A DNA stretch of 34,461 bases from Planctomycetota bacterium. GTDB lineage: Bacteria > Planctomycetota > Planctomycetia > Pirellulales > Pirellulaceae. Of the stretch, positions 8,255 to 17,510 are shown piece by piece (within the stretch, counting starts at the first letter, position 1; the number at the start of each line of letters is the position of its first letter). The stretch spans positions 1-34,461 of the forward strand of contig JACNKX010000130.1 in assembly GCA_014381825.1 (NCBI GenBank), in the 5' to 3' direction. The translations under genes were made by a program, and so were the position numbers. The notes beneath the pieces are model-generated. The model saw nothing but the letters and a program-made list of their open reading frames with translations. It was not told where the DNA came from and made no database searches.

Positions 8255-11200
8255 TTATCGCTTCGGGGGCGCGGCTTCCCGGACGACAGCTCCATGTTCT
8301 TCGCTGAGCACCAGCAAGGCGAACTTGTCGACGAAGTCGAGTTCGTTTGTGTTCAGCGAGGAATAATCGAATCTTCCGCGTAGGTCTGTATAACCGTCTT
8401 TGTAGAATCGAACGGTGCCATCCTTCATGCGGGCATAAGCTTTCACGTACACGGTCGACAGTGGACTACCGACCTGCTCGCTCGTCACCTGCAAGTGACC
8501 ATAGTTCTCGATTACTTGCACGGACAACGCGTTCGAGAAGTAGGCTTGCGATTTGGTTTGGCCCGCGCCGATCACCTCCACCAATACATTGCGGTTCTGC
8601 AATTCGTCAGGCAGTGGGAACTCGAGTACTCGTTTGTCGACGGGCAGATCGATTACATCGGTGAAGTTGGGCAGGATCTGTGAGAACTGACCTGACGTTT
8701 GCTGTACGAACGGGTTGCGGCTGAAGAGCAGTTCAATATCCATCAGGTAGTAATTTACCGTTGCACGCTTCACATTCTGGTACTCGACGCGTACTTTCTT
8801 AGCCTCGACACTCAATTCGAACGACGGCTCGGTCGCCGCCAACTCGGCTTGGCGTTGGTTGCGGCTTTCTTCGTCGATGATTTCCGAATTGCCGCTGTCG
8901 ATCTCGTCAAGCTGTCGGTCCAGTGAAACGAACGCGTTTCGCCAACGATCAACGGGGTGCTTAACATGGCGGCGGGCGATCTGTCGAGCCATATCGACGT
9001 CCTCGCGAAAGAGACTCAAATAAGCCGTGAAGTAGTCGTGCTGCAGCGACGTTTCCAGATCAGCCGCGTTGACTTGATCGAAGAATGCGATCGCTTCTTC
9101 GACACGATCTTGAAGCAATAAGTAGTAAGTAATTGCCATGCGATCGTCGTCGGTCAACTCCCGGCAATATCCCAGAATCGTCAGCATGTTGTGATACTGG
9201 CTGTACAGCCGCCCGTTCATGATCTGTCGGTTGCGGCCCAGTTGATGGACGCGCGCGTTCACAAGCGGCTGATAGTCCAAGTGCTGAAACGTCTTGCGAG
9301 CCACGGGATTGATCGTGAGTAGCGGGCTGTCGATATACGCACCGCATTGCTGCACGAAGCCGTCGGCGTGCTGCAGATACTGCCGCGCAACCGACACAGC
9401 ATTGTGCTTAATGGCGTACGACCACAGCGTGTGGTTGTAGGCGTGTCGCTGCGACAACAGCGCGACGACCTCCAGGAAAAACCGCTTATTGCCCATCCGG
9501 AAAGCAATCTTGTCGAGGTTGGTCGAGTGCAGGTTGTTCTTCCACAAATAGTTCAACACGTCTTCGCTCGAACCGTTCTGCGAGATGTAAGGCCAAGAAT
9601 CGCGATCGATGCGGCTCAACTTCTCGACCACGTTCAATGCCACGGGGTCGGCGTGAGCCAGCAGTTTTTCATTCTTCGCGACGTGAACCGGATAATGTGG
9701 ATAACGACCAGCGGCTGGGAAATAGAAGTGATACTCGACCGTTTGCGTATTGTAGGGCTGTAGACTGAGGTTTACGCTGCGCGTTTCTTGCCCGTTCAAC
9801 ACTGGGATCGCACCCAGCGGAATTTGTAGCAGCACGTCAATCTTTTGCGGCGAAGACGTCGGATTGGTAATCACGACCTGGCAACCATACACGGTGTGTA
9901 CCAAAAACTCCTCGGTCACAAACTTATCAAGCCGCTCGTTGTCGACCTGACGATAGCGGTCATCCTGTCGGAAAAAGTTCTGACTGACGAGAATCGGACT
10001 CTGCTCGACAACTTCGCCGGCTTGTCGGATCTCTTCGTGGAAGACCACCATCGGGCTTCCGGCTGTCAGCGTGAGCGTGTTCTCGGCGAGTTCGCTTTTG
10101 TGCTCGGCGGGCTCAAACGGCAAGTCGAGTACCGACATCGCGAACATCATCTCGGTGAAATTCCGCGTCACCTCGGCAAAGTAGGGCGAGTGGAACGGTA
10201 GAGCCTGCTTGTGTTCGGCATAGTCTCGCCAGAATGTATTGACGCCGACAAGATCTGCGTTCTGTTGCTCGATCAGCAATTTGTAGTAGTTGTTCTCGGC
10301 CCACTCCTGCGTTTTGTCGAGCTTCTTATACAACTGACGCGCTCGCTGGAGCTTTGACGCGTCTTGAAGGAAGTAGTTCGCATTCATCGATAGCTGTAGC
10401 TTCTCCAACTCCTTCGACTCCGACAAGGACTGGCGGCGTTCCAGGCTTCGGGCCTCAAACCGATAAGCCATATCAAAGTTGTTGCTAAACAGATCGATTG
10501 GCGCCGACTCTGCCGCTAGAGCCGGCGCGTCAACAGATCCTGACTTATCCACCGCACGACCGCCACGACCGAAACCAGCTCCACCGGAGATGCGCCCTAA
10601 GGCTTCCGTCTCGCCTAGTCTCTCGCTAACCACCCCTCCATCCGCCATCATCCCCAACATGGTAACGCCGCGACTCGTATCGAGCGCGCGGCCTTTGATC
10701 GCGGTGAGGAACAACTGGTTCTGCCGATCGATGTTTGGGGGCAGCAACGCGAAGCGGTCTCGCACATCCTGGATCGTGTGTCGCCGATCCGCGACGATCC
10801 GCCGCGACAACAAGATTCGCTCGACGGTGTTCAACCGCGCGTACTCCCAAGGCAGCGTGAACGCACCAAGCTCGTTAATGAGCAACCAATGATCGAGAAA
10901 CGTCTTATCTTTCTTGTTGGTAAGGTACGATCGCACGACCTCGTCGAAAAACTCGGGATCTTTCTTGAACACGAAGAAATTCAATTCGTGACAGGCGTAC
11001 TTTGAATACAGCGACCGCTTTTCCTCAGCGGGCAGATTCGGCCAATTCAAGATGAAGCTGAACTCGGCTAACTTGGCATCGCCGCTCAACGTCACATACA
11101 GCGCATAAACCCGCGCCAATGAGTCGTACGTCTCGAACCGTGACGTAGCGATGTCCGATAAAACAAATTGTTTGCCCTTGCCGACAACGGTAATCTGCTT

Positions 11201-14200
11201 CTGCTGTGTGAAGTGCTGTTCGGGATTGAGCCCTGCCGCGAACCGCAGATCCACAAGGTCCATCGGCTTCTCCGGCAGCGAGATGCTTCGATACGCGGTC
11301 TGCGTCGGATCGACTGCCACGACATGCAAATGCTGGTGCGAGCCGACGGCATCAAGGGGAATCGAGATGACACCCTTTTCGTTCGGCACAAGATTGACAA
11401 ACACGACCGACGCTTCACTTAGGAAGTCAAGATTCTCGAATCCGGCGACTTGCCCTTCGCCGTCCGCAGGTCTCGCATTGCGATCCGACTCAGCCTCTGG
11501 CGCTTCTGCGGCCTCCGAGAAGTCAGTCTGCGCTTCGGCATCCTGGCGACCTGCCTCCGTATTCCTCACCGCCCACGGATTCAGAATCACACTCGGTCGT
11601 TCGACCATCACACCGGGATACTTCTTGGCGTAGCGGCGATCGATGATGTACTGATACTCGTCGCCGATGCTGCGGCCTGCTACGTAAAGCGACGTCAGCT
11701 TGCTCCCCGTGACGAGATAAGGCTCTGCGTCTCGAACCCGAGACAACTTGTCAAACGCCGAGAAAGTTGGCTGCTGCCGCGTAGCAAACACATGCACGCG
11801 AGAGAACTCATTGCCGTTGGTCAGTTGAATCCGCACTGCATCGTCACCCGACGTCAGCGCAGCGATCTGCAGCGGCTTGGCACCGCGAATCTCCAGATTC
11901 CGCGAGCCGCCCAGCACGTAGCGCTCCCTAGCTTCTCCTGCGGCCATTCGCAAGCGAATCCTCCGACCGCTTCGCCTTAACAACAAGTCATAGTCACCAC
12001 GAGGCAAGCCGCGCACGCGGAGCATACCGTTGCGAATCGAAAGTGCCTTGAAACGGTCGGCCAGGAACGTGCCGCCGCGAACCTCCAGCAGCGACAACTC
12101 GTCACGAGTAGGCTCGTCGCCGGACCCCATGTACGGCAACTCGAGCGGAACGCCTGCCACGCCATGCACGGCGCTGTAGTAGCTGTGGCGATCGTGATCG
12201 AGCGCCCAAGTGTGAGACGTTCCTTCAGGACTCGTCGCGGTGATGCTCGCAATATCTGAGAGCTTTCCGAGACTGATGCGTCCGCCGCCATCCGTCTGCA
12301 ACGAGACAGGAACGGCTTCCGTAAAATCGCGATGCTTGACTGCCAGATGAACCGCCCGATCCGGCTTCGCCTCGCCCGTCTTGCCGCGCAGGTCGAGGAC
12401 ATATTCACCGTCGACCTTGGCGAAATGAAGGTCTTCTACTTTTTCGGTTTTGTCAATTTGATTCAGAGTAATCGTCTCGGTGGATTGCAAGTCGATCTTC
12501 TTGTTCTGGCTACGGTTTTGAATGCGTGCCTGCAGCATGAAGGTTAACCGCGAAAGTCGTGACGGCGTTTGAAACTCGTAGACCGATTCGCGATCCTCGA
12601 ACAACTCGAACTCCTTGATCTCCTTCGTAGACGCGACTCCTTCATGATCCACCGATGAGATCGTCAAGCGAACATCTTCCAAATCCATCAGGCTGATCGG
12701 CGTTCCGTTCAAGTAGAGTCCCGCGCGAATGATCACCGGCGACTCGGCGCGTTCTAGCAGCGACTCGCGGTCGACATAGATTCCTGCGTTGAGCTGATAG
12801 TTCTCTGCCTGGTGCTGCAAATGAGCGAGCGACGAAAGCCCGCCGTGCTCGATAATGATCGGTTGCCGCCCCGGCTTCGTCGAGAAAGGCACGACAATAC
12901 GGCCCTTTTCGTCCGCTTTGTATTCGTGTCCCGCGAGCCAGACGGTGGCATCTGCCAGCTTCTCGTTCTTCTCATTCAGAACGGTCAAGACTTGGCCGAC
13001 CGAGCCGGTGCGCACGAGATGCCGAAGCTGGCCTTTACGGACGACCATTCGGCTGTTCATTCCATTGCCGATGAAGTCGATCACGTACACGCCTGGTTTT
13101 GTCAGCGCGGGAAAGTCAAAATGACGTCGTACGCGCCGCAGTGGAGCATCCTCGTACTTAAACGTCTGCTCGTCGTTGGCAACCAATCCGTCAAGGTTGA
13201 CATTCGTGTTCACTTCGCGCTGCTGTTCGCGATAGAAGTTCCGCGTATTGACTTCAAAGACTCGAACGATCAACGAACGCACGTTCTTGACGTACAGGTC
13301 GAGACTCACCGAGTCAGTTGCCGCAATGAACTTCGCGTTCGTGTGAGCAAATTCCAAGTCGATGCGATCCTTCAGCGCCTGATACTTGGCAGGCGGCAGC
13401 AGCGAGTACCACTGCTCCGGTTCGCCCAGGCCGTAAACGATTTTGGTTTCGGCTAGGTTCTCGCGAAGATAGACGTCGCTTATATAGCGCTCGTACGGCT
13501 TGGCATTCGCTTCATCGACAAAGAAGTGATGCAGATAGCTTCGCACGAGTGGCTCGTCGTTGCGGACGGGTGCCATCCGCGTGTAGCCTTGGAAGTCAGC
13601 GTTGAGGTCGGCAGCAAAGCGGCGGTTTTCATCGAGCTGCAGGAATTTCGGCTCGATGTACGGCACGTTACGCGGCAGGCGGAGGTATGTCACGAAGCGT
13701 TCTTTGTCATAGATCCCTTGCGAACGATCGTAGACAAGCCGATGAAACAGCACATGGGTCTTGAGCGAGTTGTGGACAGGCGCCAGGCGCGACACAAAGT
13801 TCCAAAGCCGGTCAAGGTAGGACTCGTACTCGTCGAGTTCGTAGTCCCAGTCGACGTCGTCATTCGGAATCAGCTTCGCGAGGTAGGCATTTACGAAGTT
13901 CTGCTGATTCAGCAAGTCGGGCCGCAACCGCAAGCACTCGTCTAGTTGCCCCTTCAGCAACTGCTGATGAATCGCCATCGATCCAAACGGCTTGCTGTCG
14001 CGATGGTTCAAGTCATCGACGATGAGCTGCGCTAACTTTGCGTAATCGGGACGCTGTAATCGCTGTAGCAGATGCCGACGGCGGTCAGGGGTAAGCTCCG
14101 TCGCGACGAGCCAATCGAGTGCCGCATGGTCGAAGCCCGCAGTGTTCTTGTGACGCCCGTTAGCTATCTCCGACAGACGCGCGCGACTGATGAGTGCCTG

Positions 14201-14599
14201 GTCGAGTCCCGTTGGTAGGTTCGGCTTCTCGCCAATCGTTTCTCGCTGATGATTGAACTGGATGCCAAGACGATGGCGAATGAACTCGAGCGATGCGGCG
14301 GGGTCTTTCTCGTAGGTCAGCAGAGCTTGGCGGTTTTGAATCTGATGGACGCGTGGCGTGTAGTTGTATCGCTTGATCCAGGCCTTGAGCAGTTCCTCAA
14401 CTTGATCGAACTGCTCGGTGTTCTGGTAGTGCAGACAATGGAAGTAGTAGTATTCCTCCGAGCCTGGGATTAGCAGCTTCAATGCTTCGGTCCGATCCTC
14501 CGCCAGGGCGAACTTCTCGATGAAGCCAATCTCTTGTGCGTGAACCATGGCCGCGCACACGACTGACAAGCCCGCCAAAACCACTGTCAAACGCCTCAT
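8255..14599 (-). CDS. Giant secreted macroglobulin-like multidomain protein
   Basis: A 2114-residue protein with signal peptide MRRLTVVLAGLSVVCAAMVHA and a strong AAGGAG site upstream of ATG 14599. Residues about 22-400 are helical and TPR-like. Residues about 400-1000 are beta-rich with segments like alpha-2-macroglobulin MG domains (FPALTKPGVYVIDF, then VLTVLNEKNEKLADATVWL and a GRIVVPF strand). An acidic linker lies near 1025-1045, followed by VFVNLVPNEKGVISIPLDA, similar to the A2M segment before the bait region. A Gly-rich linker (ISGGAGFGRGGRAVD) sits near 1340. Long helical stretches follow, and the C-terminal beta domain includes YVKAYARMKDG and KDGYTDLRGRFDY. I found no CxEQ thioester, so a covalent trap is not expected. 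It is probably periplasmic or surface-located. It lies downstream of the DUF1501 gene on the same strand. Function unknown. Confidence 0.85.
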   Translation of the reverse strand: MRRLTVVLAGLSVVCAAMVHAQEIGFIEKFALAEDRTEALKLLIPGSEEYYYFHCLHYQNTEQFDQVEELLKAWIKRYNYTPRVHQIQNRQALLTYEKDPAASLEFIRHRLGIQFNHQRETIGEKPNLPTGLDQALISRARLSEIANGRHKNTAGFDHAALDWLVATELTPDRRRHLLQRLQRPDYAKLAQLIVDDLNHRDSKPFGSMAIHQQLLKGQLDECLRLRPDLLNQQNFVNAYLAKLIPNDDVDWDYELDEYESYLDRLWNFVSRLAPVHNSLKTHVLFHRLVYDRSQGIYDKERFVTYLRLPRNVPYIEPKFLQLDENRRFAADLNADFQGYTRMAPVRNDEPLVRSYLHHFFVDEANAKPYERYISDVYLRENLAETKIVYGLGEPEQWYSLLPPAKYQALKDRIDLEFAHTNAKFIAATDSVSLDLYVKNVRSLIVRVFEVNTRNFYREQQREVNTNVNLDGLVANDEQTFKYEDAPLRRVRRHFDFPALTKPGVYVIDFIGNGMNSRMVVRKGQLRHLVRTGSVGQVLTVLNEKNEKLADATVWLAGHEYKADEKGRIVVPFSTKPGRQPIIIEHGGLSSLAHLQHQAENYQLNAGIYVDRESLLERAESPVIIRAGLYLNGTPISLMDLEDVRLTISSVDHEGVASTKEIKEFELFEDRESVYEFQTPSRLSRLTFMLQARIQNRSQNKKIDLQSTETITLNQIDKTEKVEDLHFAKVDGEYVLDLRGKTGEAKPDRAVHLAVKHRDFTEAVPVSLQTDGGGRISLGKLSDIASITATSPEGTSHTWALDHDRHSYYSAVHGVAGVPLELPYMGSGDEPTRDELSLLEVRGGTFLADRFKALSIRNGMLRVRGLPRGDYDLLLRRSGRRIRLRMAAGEARERYVLGGSRNLEIRGAKPLQIAALTSGDDAVRIQLTNGNEFSRVHVFATRQQPTFSAFDKLSRVRDAEPYLVTGSKLTSLYVAGRSIGDEYQYIIDRRYAKKYPGVMVERPSVILNPWAVRNTEAGRQDAEAQTDFSEAAEAPEAESDRNARPADGEGQVAGFENLDFLSEASVVFVNLVPNEKGVISIPLDAVGSHQHLHVVAVDPTQTAYRSISLPEKPMDLVDLRFAAGLNPEQHFTQQKQITVVGKGKQFVLSDIATSRFETYDSLARVYALYVTLSGDAKLAEFSFILNWPNLPAEEKRSLYSKYACHELNFFVFKKDPEFFDEVVRSYLTNKKDKTFLDHWLLINELGAFTLPWEYARLNTVERILLSRRIVADRRHTIQDVRDRFALLPPNIDRQNQLFLTAIKGRALDTSRGVTMLGMMADGGVVSERLGETEALGRISGGAGFGRGGRAVDKSGSVDAPALAAESAPIDLFSNNFDMAYRFEARSLERRQSLSESKELEKLQLSMNANYFLQDASKLQRARQLYKKLDKTQEWAENNYYKLLIEQQNADLVGVNTFWRDYAEHKQALPFHSPYFAEVTRNFTEMMFAMSVLDLPFEPAEHKSELAENTLTLTAGSPMVVFHEEIRQAGEVVEQSPILVSQNFFRQDDRYRQVDNERLDKFVTEEFLVHTVYGCQVVITNPTSSPQKIDVLLQIPLGAIPVLNGQETRSVNLSLQPYNTQTVEYHFYFPAAGRYPHYPVHVAKNEKLLAHADPVALNVVEKLSRIDRDSWPYISQNGSSEDVLNYLWKNNLHSTNLDKIAFRMGNKRFFLEVVALLSQRHAYNHTLWSYAIKHNAVSVARQYLQHADGFVQQCGAYIDSPLLTINPVARKTFQHLDYQPLVNARVHQLGRNRQIMNGRLYSQYHNMLTILGYCRELTDDDRMAITYYLLLQDRVEEAIAFFDQVNAADLETSLQHDYFTAYLSLFREDVDMARQIARRHVKHPVDRWRNAFVSLDRQLDEIDSGNSEIIDEESRNQRQAELAATEPSFELSVEAKKVRVEYQNVKRATVNYYLMDIELLFSRNPFVQQTSGQFSQILPNFTDVIDLPVDKRVLEFPLPDELQNRNVLVEVIGAGQTKSQAYFSNALSVQVIENYGHLQVTSEQVGSPLSTVYVKAYARMKDGTVRFYKDGYTDLRGRFDYSSLNTNELDFVDKFALLVLSEEHGAVVREAAPPKR

Positions 14600-14882
14600 C
14601 TTCAGTCTCCTTGGATCGCTCGTTAGATCCGCCAGTTTCGACTCTACGCTTCACACGAGTAAGCAATTGTAGCTGCGCGGGAGCCACATAAGACGTTAGA
14701 CGAGCAAGACTTGGGAAAGGTTTTGGAACGGCGAACAATTCTCGCCTCCCCGTTCCATTCAATTCGCGCCGGTCCCTGCGTTCAGCGCCGAGTAATCTGG
14801 GGCGAAGGCATCGCAATCGCAGAAAGAACACGAATCGCGCGCCACCAGTCGGTGTATCGATCCGACTCTAACGACTTCCTAC
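14600..14882. other. Intergenic region between the DUF1501 gene and the giant-protein gene
   Basis: A 283-bp gap between two minus-strand genes. It holds the AAGGAG ribosome binding site of the giant gene at its left edge. On the minus strand there is a TACAAT box (14666-14671) about 65 bases before that start, but no acceptable -35 partner. No terminator-like hairpin with a T run was seen. Confidence 0.4.
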
Positions 14883-16340
14883 TCAAACCAACTCATGCAG
14901 CGGCTGGCCATTGTTTTGGACGGCGTAGCGGGGGCGACCGCGTTCGTCTTCGTAGGTAGTATTGAGCGGCACGCCCATGTGGCGATAGATGGTCGCGGCA
15001 AGATCGCCGGGAGTTACCGGGCGGTCAGCGATTTGGCCGCCATCACTTTCTGAGGCACCAATGACTTGGCCGTGCCGATATCCGCCACCCGCCAGACACA
15101 TCGACATCACGACGGGCCAGTGGTTTCGACCATCGCTGCTGCCTTGCGTTCCAACTTGCGGTGTGCGGCCAAACTCCCCCATCGCGATTACCAAACAGTC
15201 ATCAAGCAAGCCTCGTTCTTCGAGATCGGAAACCAACGTTGTGATCAAGTGATCGAACAATGGAAGCAACGGGCCGAGGCCGTTCTTGATACCGCCGTAG
15301 GGAGGAATGTTATCGCCGTGGTTGTCCCACGTTCCCGATGCGCGATGATAACTTAAATCGAGGGTAACGAAACTCGCACCCGATTCAACCAATCGACGCG
15401 CCATCAACGCTTCCTGGCACCAAAGGTGATTGCCGAAGCGGTCGCGAGTTGCCTCTGGTTCGCGCGTAATATCGAAGGCTTTGCGAGCGCGGCTGCCAAG
15501 CACCATGTCGACAGCTTGTTGCGAGTAAGTATCGAGTGCGTTCATCGAGCCTTGTCGGTCGAGATCGCTTCGGAGTCGATCGAATTGATCTAGAAGCGAT
15601 CGGCGATCCGAGATGCGATCTTGCGACAAGCCCAGCGGCAGATCGAACAAGTTCGCGCCGCCGACGTTACCCGTATCCACTCCGACGTTCGTATAGATCG
15701 GCAGCTTGGCTGCCTGCTGTGCGATGAAGGGATTGTATTCCTTGCCGAGATAGCCGCCGTAGCCGACATGCGACTTATCGGTTTGAAATGCGACGTAAGG
15801 CGGCATGCCGGGCGAATTCGCGCCGTGATGTTTGGCGACGATCGAAGCGATCGAAGGATACCTGTCTCCCTTCGGATTGGTTCGCGGCGCGGCTTCCAAG
15901 TTACCCGTCTGGAAGACCATATTCGGCTGGTGGCTGCTATGACGAGCGTCAACGCTACGCAAGATCGTGAACTTGTCGAGCATCGTCGCTTGCTTGGGAA
16001 GATGTTCGCAGATGTGAACTCCTGGTAGCTTCGTCTGCGTCACGCCGAAAGGCCCACGGTTTTCAAGCGGTCGCGTTGGTTTCGGATCCCAAGTGTCGAT
16101 ATGACTCGGCCCACCCGCCATCCAAAGCAGAATAACGCTTTTGCGGCCAATCGGCCTTCCGGAAGCAGTCGCGGCGTTGCGATGCTTCAACAGCTCAGGC
16201 AGAGTCAAACCGGCAATGCCCGCCAAACCGGTCTTTATCATTCCGCGACGACTGACGACTGACAGCCCCTCACGTCGCCGTGCATTGAAATTCACGAAGG
16301 CGTGAGCGGGTGTCGGAGCTTGTTTTGGCTGGTTGTTCAT
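14883..16340 (-). CDS. DUF1501 domain protein with Tat signal
   Basis: A 485-residue member of the DUF1501 family, which is sulfatase-like and greatly expanded in planctomycetes. The N-terminus carries a twin-arginine export motif (SRRGMIKTGLAG, about residues 30-41) followed by a hydrophobic stretch, so it is likely folded before export to the periplasm. Typical family segments are visible: VILLWMAGGPSHIDTWDPKP, RSVDARHSSHQPN, DLSYHRASGTWDNHGDN, LVIAMGEFGRTPQ and GRNHWPVVMSMCLAGGG. The His/Asp-rich segments probably bind metal, but the substrate is unknown. In planctomycetes these genes commonly pair with DUF1553/DUF1549 cytochrome genes; here the partner on the same strand is the giant macroglobulin-like protein. 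Confidence 0.93.
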   Translation of the reverse strand: MNNQPKQAPTPAHAFVNFNARRREGLSVVSRRGMIKTGLAGIAGLTLPELLKHRNAATASGRPIGRKSVILLWMAGGPSHIDTWDPKPTRPLENRGPFGVTQTKLPGVHICEHLPKQATMLDKFTILRSVDARHSSHQPNMVFQTGNLEAAPRTNPKGDRYPSIASIVAKHHGANSPGMPPYVAFQTDKSHVGYGGYLGKEYNPFIAQQAAKLPIYTNVGVDTGNVGGANLFDLPLGLSQDRISDRRSLLDQFDRLRSDLDRQGSMNALDTYSQQAVDMVLGSRARKAFDITREPEATRDRFGNHLWCQEALMARRLVESGASFVTLDLSYHRASGTWDNHGDNIPPYGGIKNGLGPLLPLFDHLITTLVSDLEERGLLDDCLVIAMGEFGRTPQVGTQGSSDGRNHWPVVMSMCLAGGGYRHGQVIGASESDGGQIADRPVTPGDLAATIYRHMGVPLNTTYEDERGRPRYAVQNNGQPLHELV

Positions 16341-16403
16341 AGTTGAAGTTCTTCGCGACGGGGTGTAATCCCACCCTGACGACTGTGCTGGCCACCGTTT
16401 AGT

Positions 16404-16409
16404 ATTATA
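16404..16409 (-). promoter_or_regulatory. Candidate -10 box for the DUF1501 gene
   Basis: The minus strand carries a perfect TATAAT here, placing a start of transcription about 55 bases ahead of the DUF1501 ATG. No good -35 hexamer lies 16-18 bases upstream, so the call is weak. Confidence 0.3.
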
Positions 16410-16492
16410 GTTGTAGCGATTTCACTCGCCTTGACGCAACAAGAATGATATCGGCTCGAAAAGGAACGGGCCTCTTCCCGAAAGACAATTGG

Positions 16493-17476
16493 ATGTCCAC
16501 AGTTGAGAAAAAGAATCACTGGATCGGGTTAGACCTTGGCGGCACGAAGATGCTGGCAACCGTTTACGACGCAGATTTCAAGCCACTCGGACGAAAGCGG
16601 AGACGGACCAAAGGCACGGAAGGTGCCGAATCGGTCACGAGCCGGATCGTTCGGACGATTGGCGACGCTATCGAGGACTCTAAAGTTGAGCCTGAACAAA
16701 TCGTTGGGATCGGAGTCGGGATTCCCGGCCCCGTGGACCAAGAGAAAGGGATCGTGCTCGAAGCGGTCAATCTGAACTGGGATAATGTGCCGCTCGTCAA
16801 ATTGCTTCGGAGCGAGCTGAATCGACCGGTCGTCTTGCTGAACGACGTCGATGCCGGAGTCTACGGCGAGTATCGGTTCGGCGCAGCGAAATCCGCGAGA
16901 ACGGCGTTAGGCATCTTTCCTGGAACGGGAATCGGTGGTGGATGCGTTTATGACGGTCAGATCATACGAGGCAAGCGAAATTCTTGCATGGAGATCGGGC
17001 ACATCTGCGTCACGCCAAACGGGCAACTGTGCGGCTGCGGACTCAGGGGATGCCTCGAGACAGAAGCAAGCCGCCTGGCGATCGCAGCTGAAGTCGCGAA
17101 GGCAGCGTACCGGGGTGAAGCTCCAACAATCTTGAATGAGGCGGGAACCACGCTGGCCGACATTCGCAGCGGTGTTTTAGCCGACGCGATTGCTGCCGGC
17201 GACAAAGCTGTTCAACGGATTGTGCAACGAGCTGCGAGAGTATTGGGAATTGCCGTCGCTTCAAGCGTACACATGCTCTGCCCCGATATCATTGTATTGG
17301 GAGGTGGATTGGTTGAAGCGATGCCCGAGTTATACGTCGAAGCCGTGTCGTCCGCCGCGAGAAAGGCGGTGATGCCATCTTTCGTAGATACGTTCAAAGT
17401 TGTTGCGGCGAAGCTTGGTGATGATGCGGGTGTCCTCGGGTGTGCCGCTTGGGCCGAGAAGACGTTTGCCGATTAA
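16493..17476 (+). CDS. ROK-family sugar kinase (glucokinase-like)
   Basis: A 327-residue protein from the ATG at 16493, chosen because ROK homology begins right after it (WIGLDLGGTKM). An in-frame ATG at 16445 is also possible, and neither has a strong ribosome binding site. The phosphate-binding motif GLDLGGTK, the GIGVGIPGPVD segment, the sugar-binding region (FPGTGIGGGCVYDG, EIGHICV) and the zinc motif CGCGLRGCLE (Cys180, Cys182, Cys187) are all present, so it should be an active cytoplasmic hexose or amino-sugar kinase. The zinc motif points to an ATP-using glucokinase/NagK-type enzyme more than to polyphosphate glucokinases, which as I recall lack it. The neighbouring polyphosphate genes make the phosphoryl donor worth testing. 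It is first in a plus-strand run, 34 bp before the Ppx/GppA gene. Confidence 0.92.
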   Translation: MSTVEKKNHWIGLDLGGTKMLATVYDADFKPLGRKRRRTKGTEGAESVTSRIVRTIGDAIEDSKVEPEQIVGIGVGIPGPVDQEKGIVLEAVNLNWDNVPLVKLLRSELNRPVVLLNDVDAGVYGEYRFGAAKSARTALGIFPGTGIGGGCVYDGQIIRGKRNSCMEIGHICVTPNGQLCGCGLRGCLETEASRLAIAAEVAKAAYRGEAPTILNEAGTTLADIRSGVLADAIAAGDKAVQRIVQRAARVLGIAVASSVHMLCPDIIVLGGGLVEAMPELYVEAVSSAARKAVMPSFVDTFKVVAAKLGDDAGVLGCAAWAEKTFAD

Positions 17477-17510
17477 CACAAATTAACATCGTTCGATATA
17501 GACAGGTCGC

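Noticed and set aside
8255-14599. Calling the giant protein a true alpha-2-macroglobulin
   Set aside because: No CxEQ thioester and no clear bait region were found, so only a resemblance is claimed.
14397-14831. Minus-strand frame of 144 residues spanning the start of the giant gene
   Set aside because: Most of it overlaps the giant gene's coding start in another frame and it is Arg-rich with no homology.
16493-17476. Naming the ROK protein a polyphosphate glucokinase because of its neighbours
   Set aside because: It has the zinc motif of ATP-using ROK kinases, and gene context alone is not enough.
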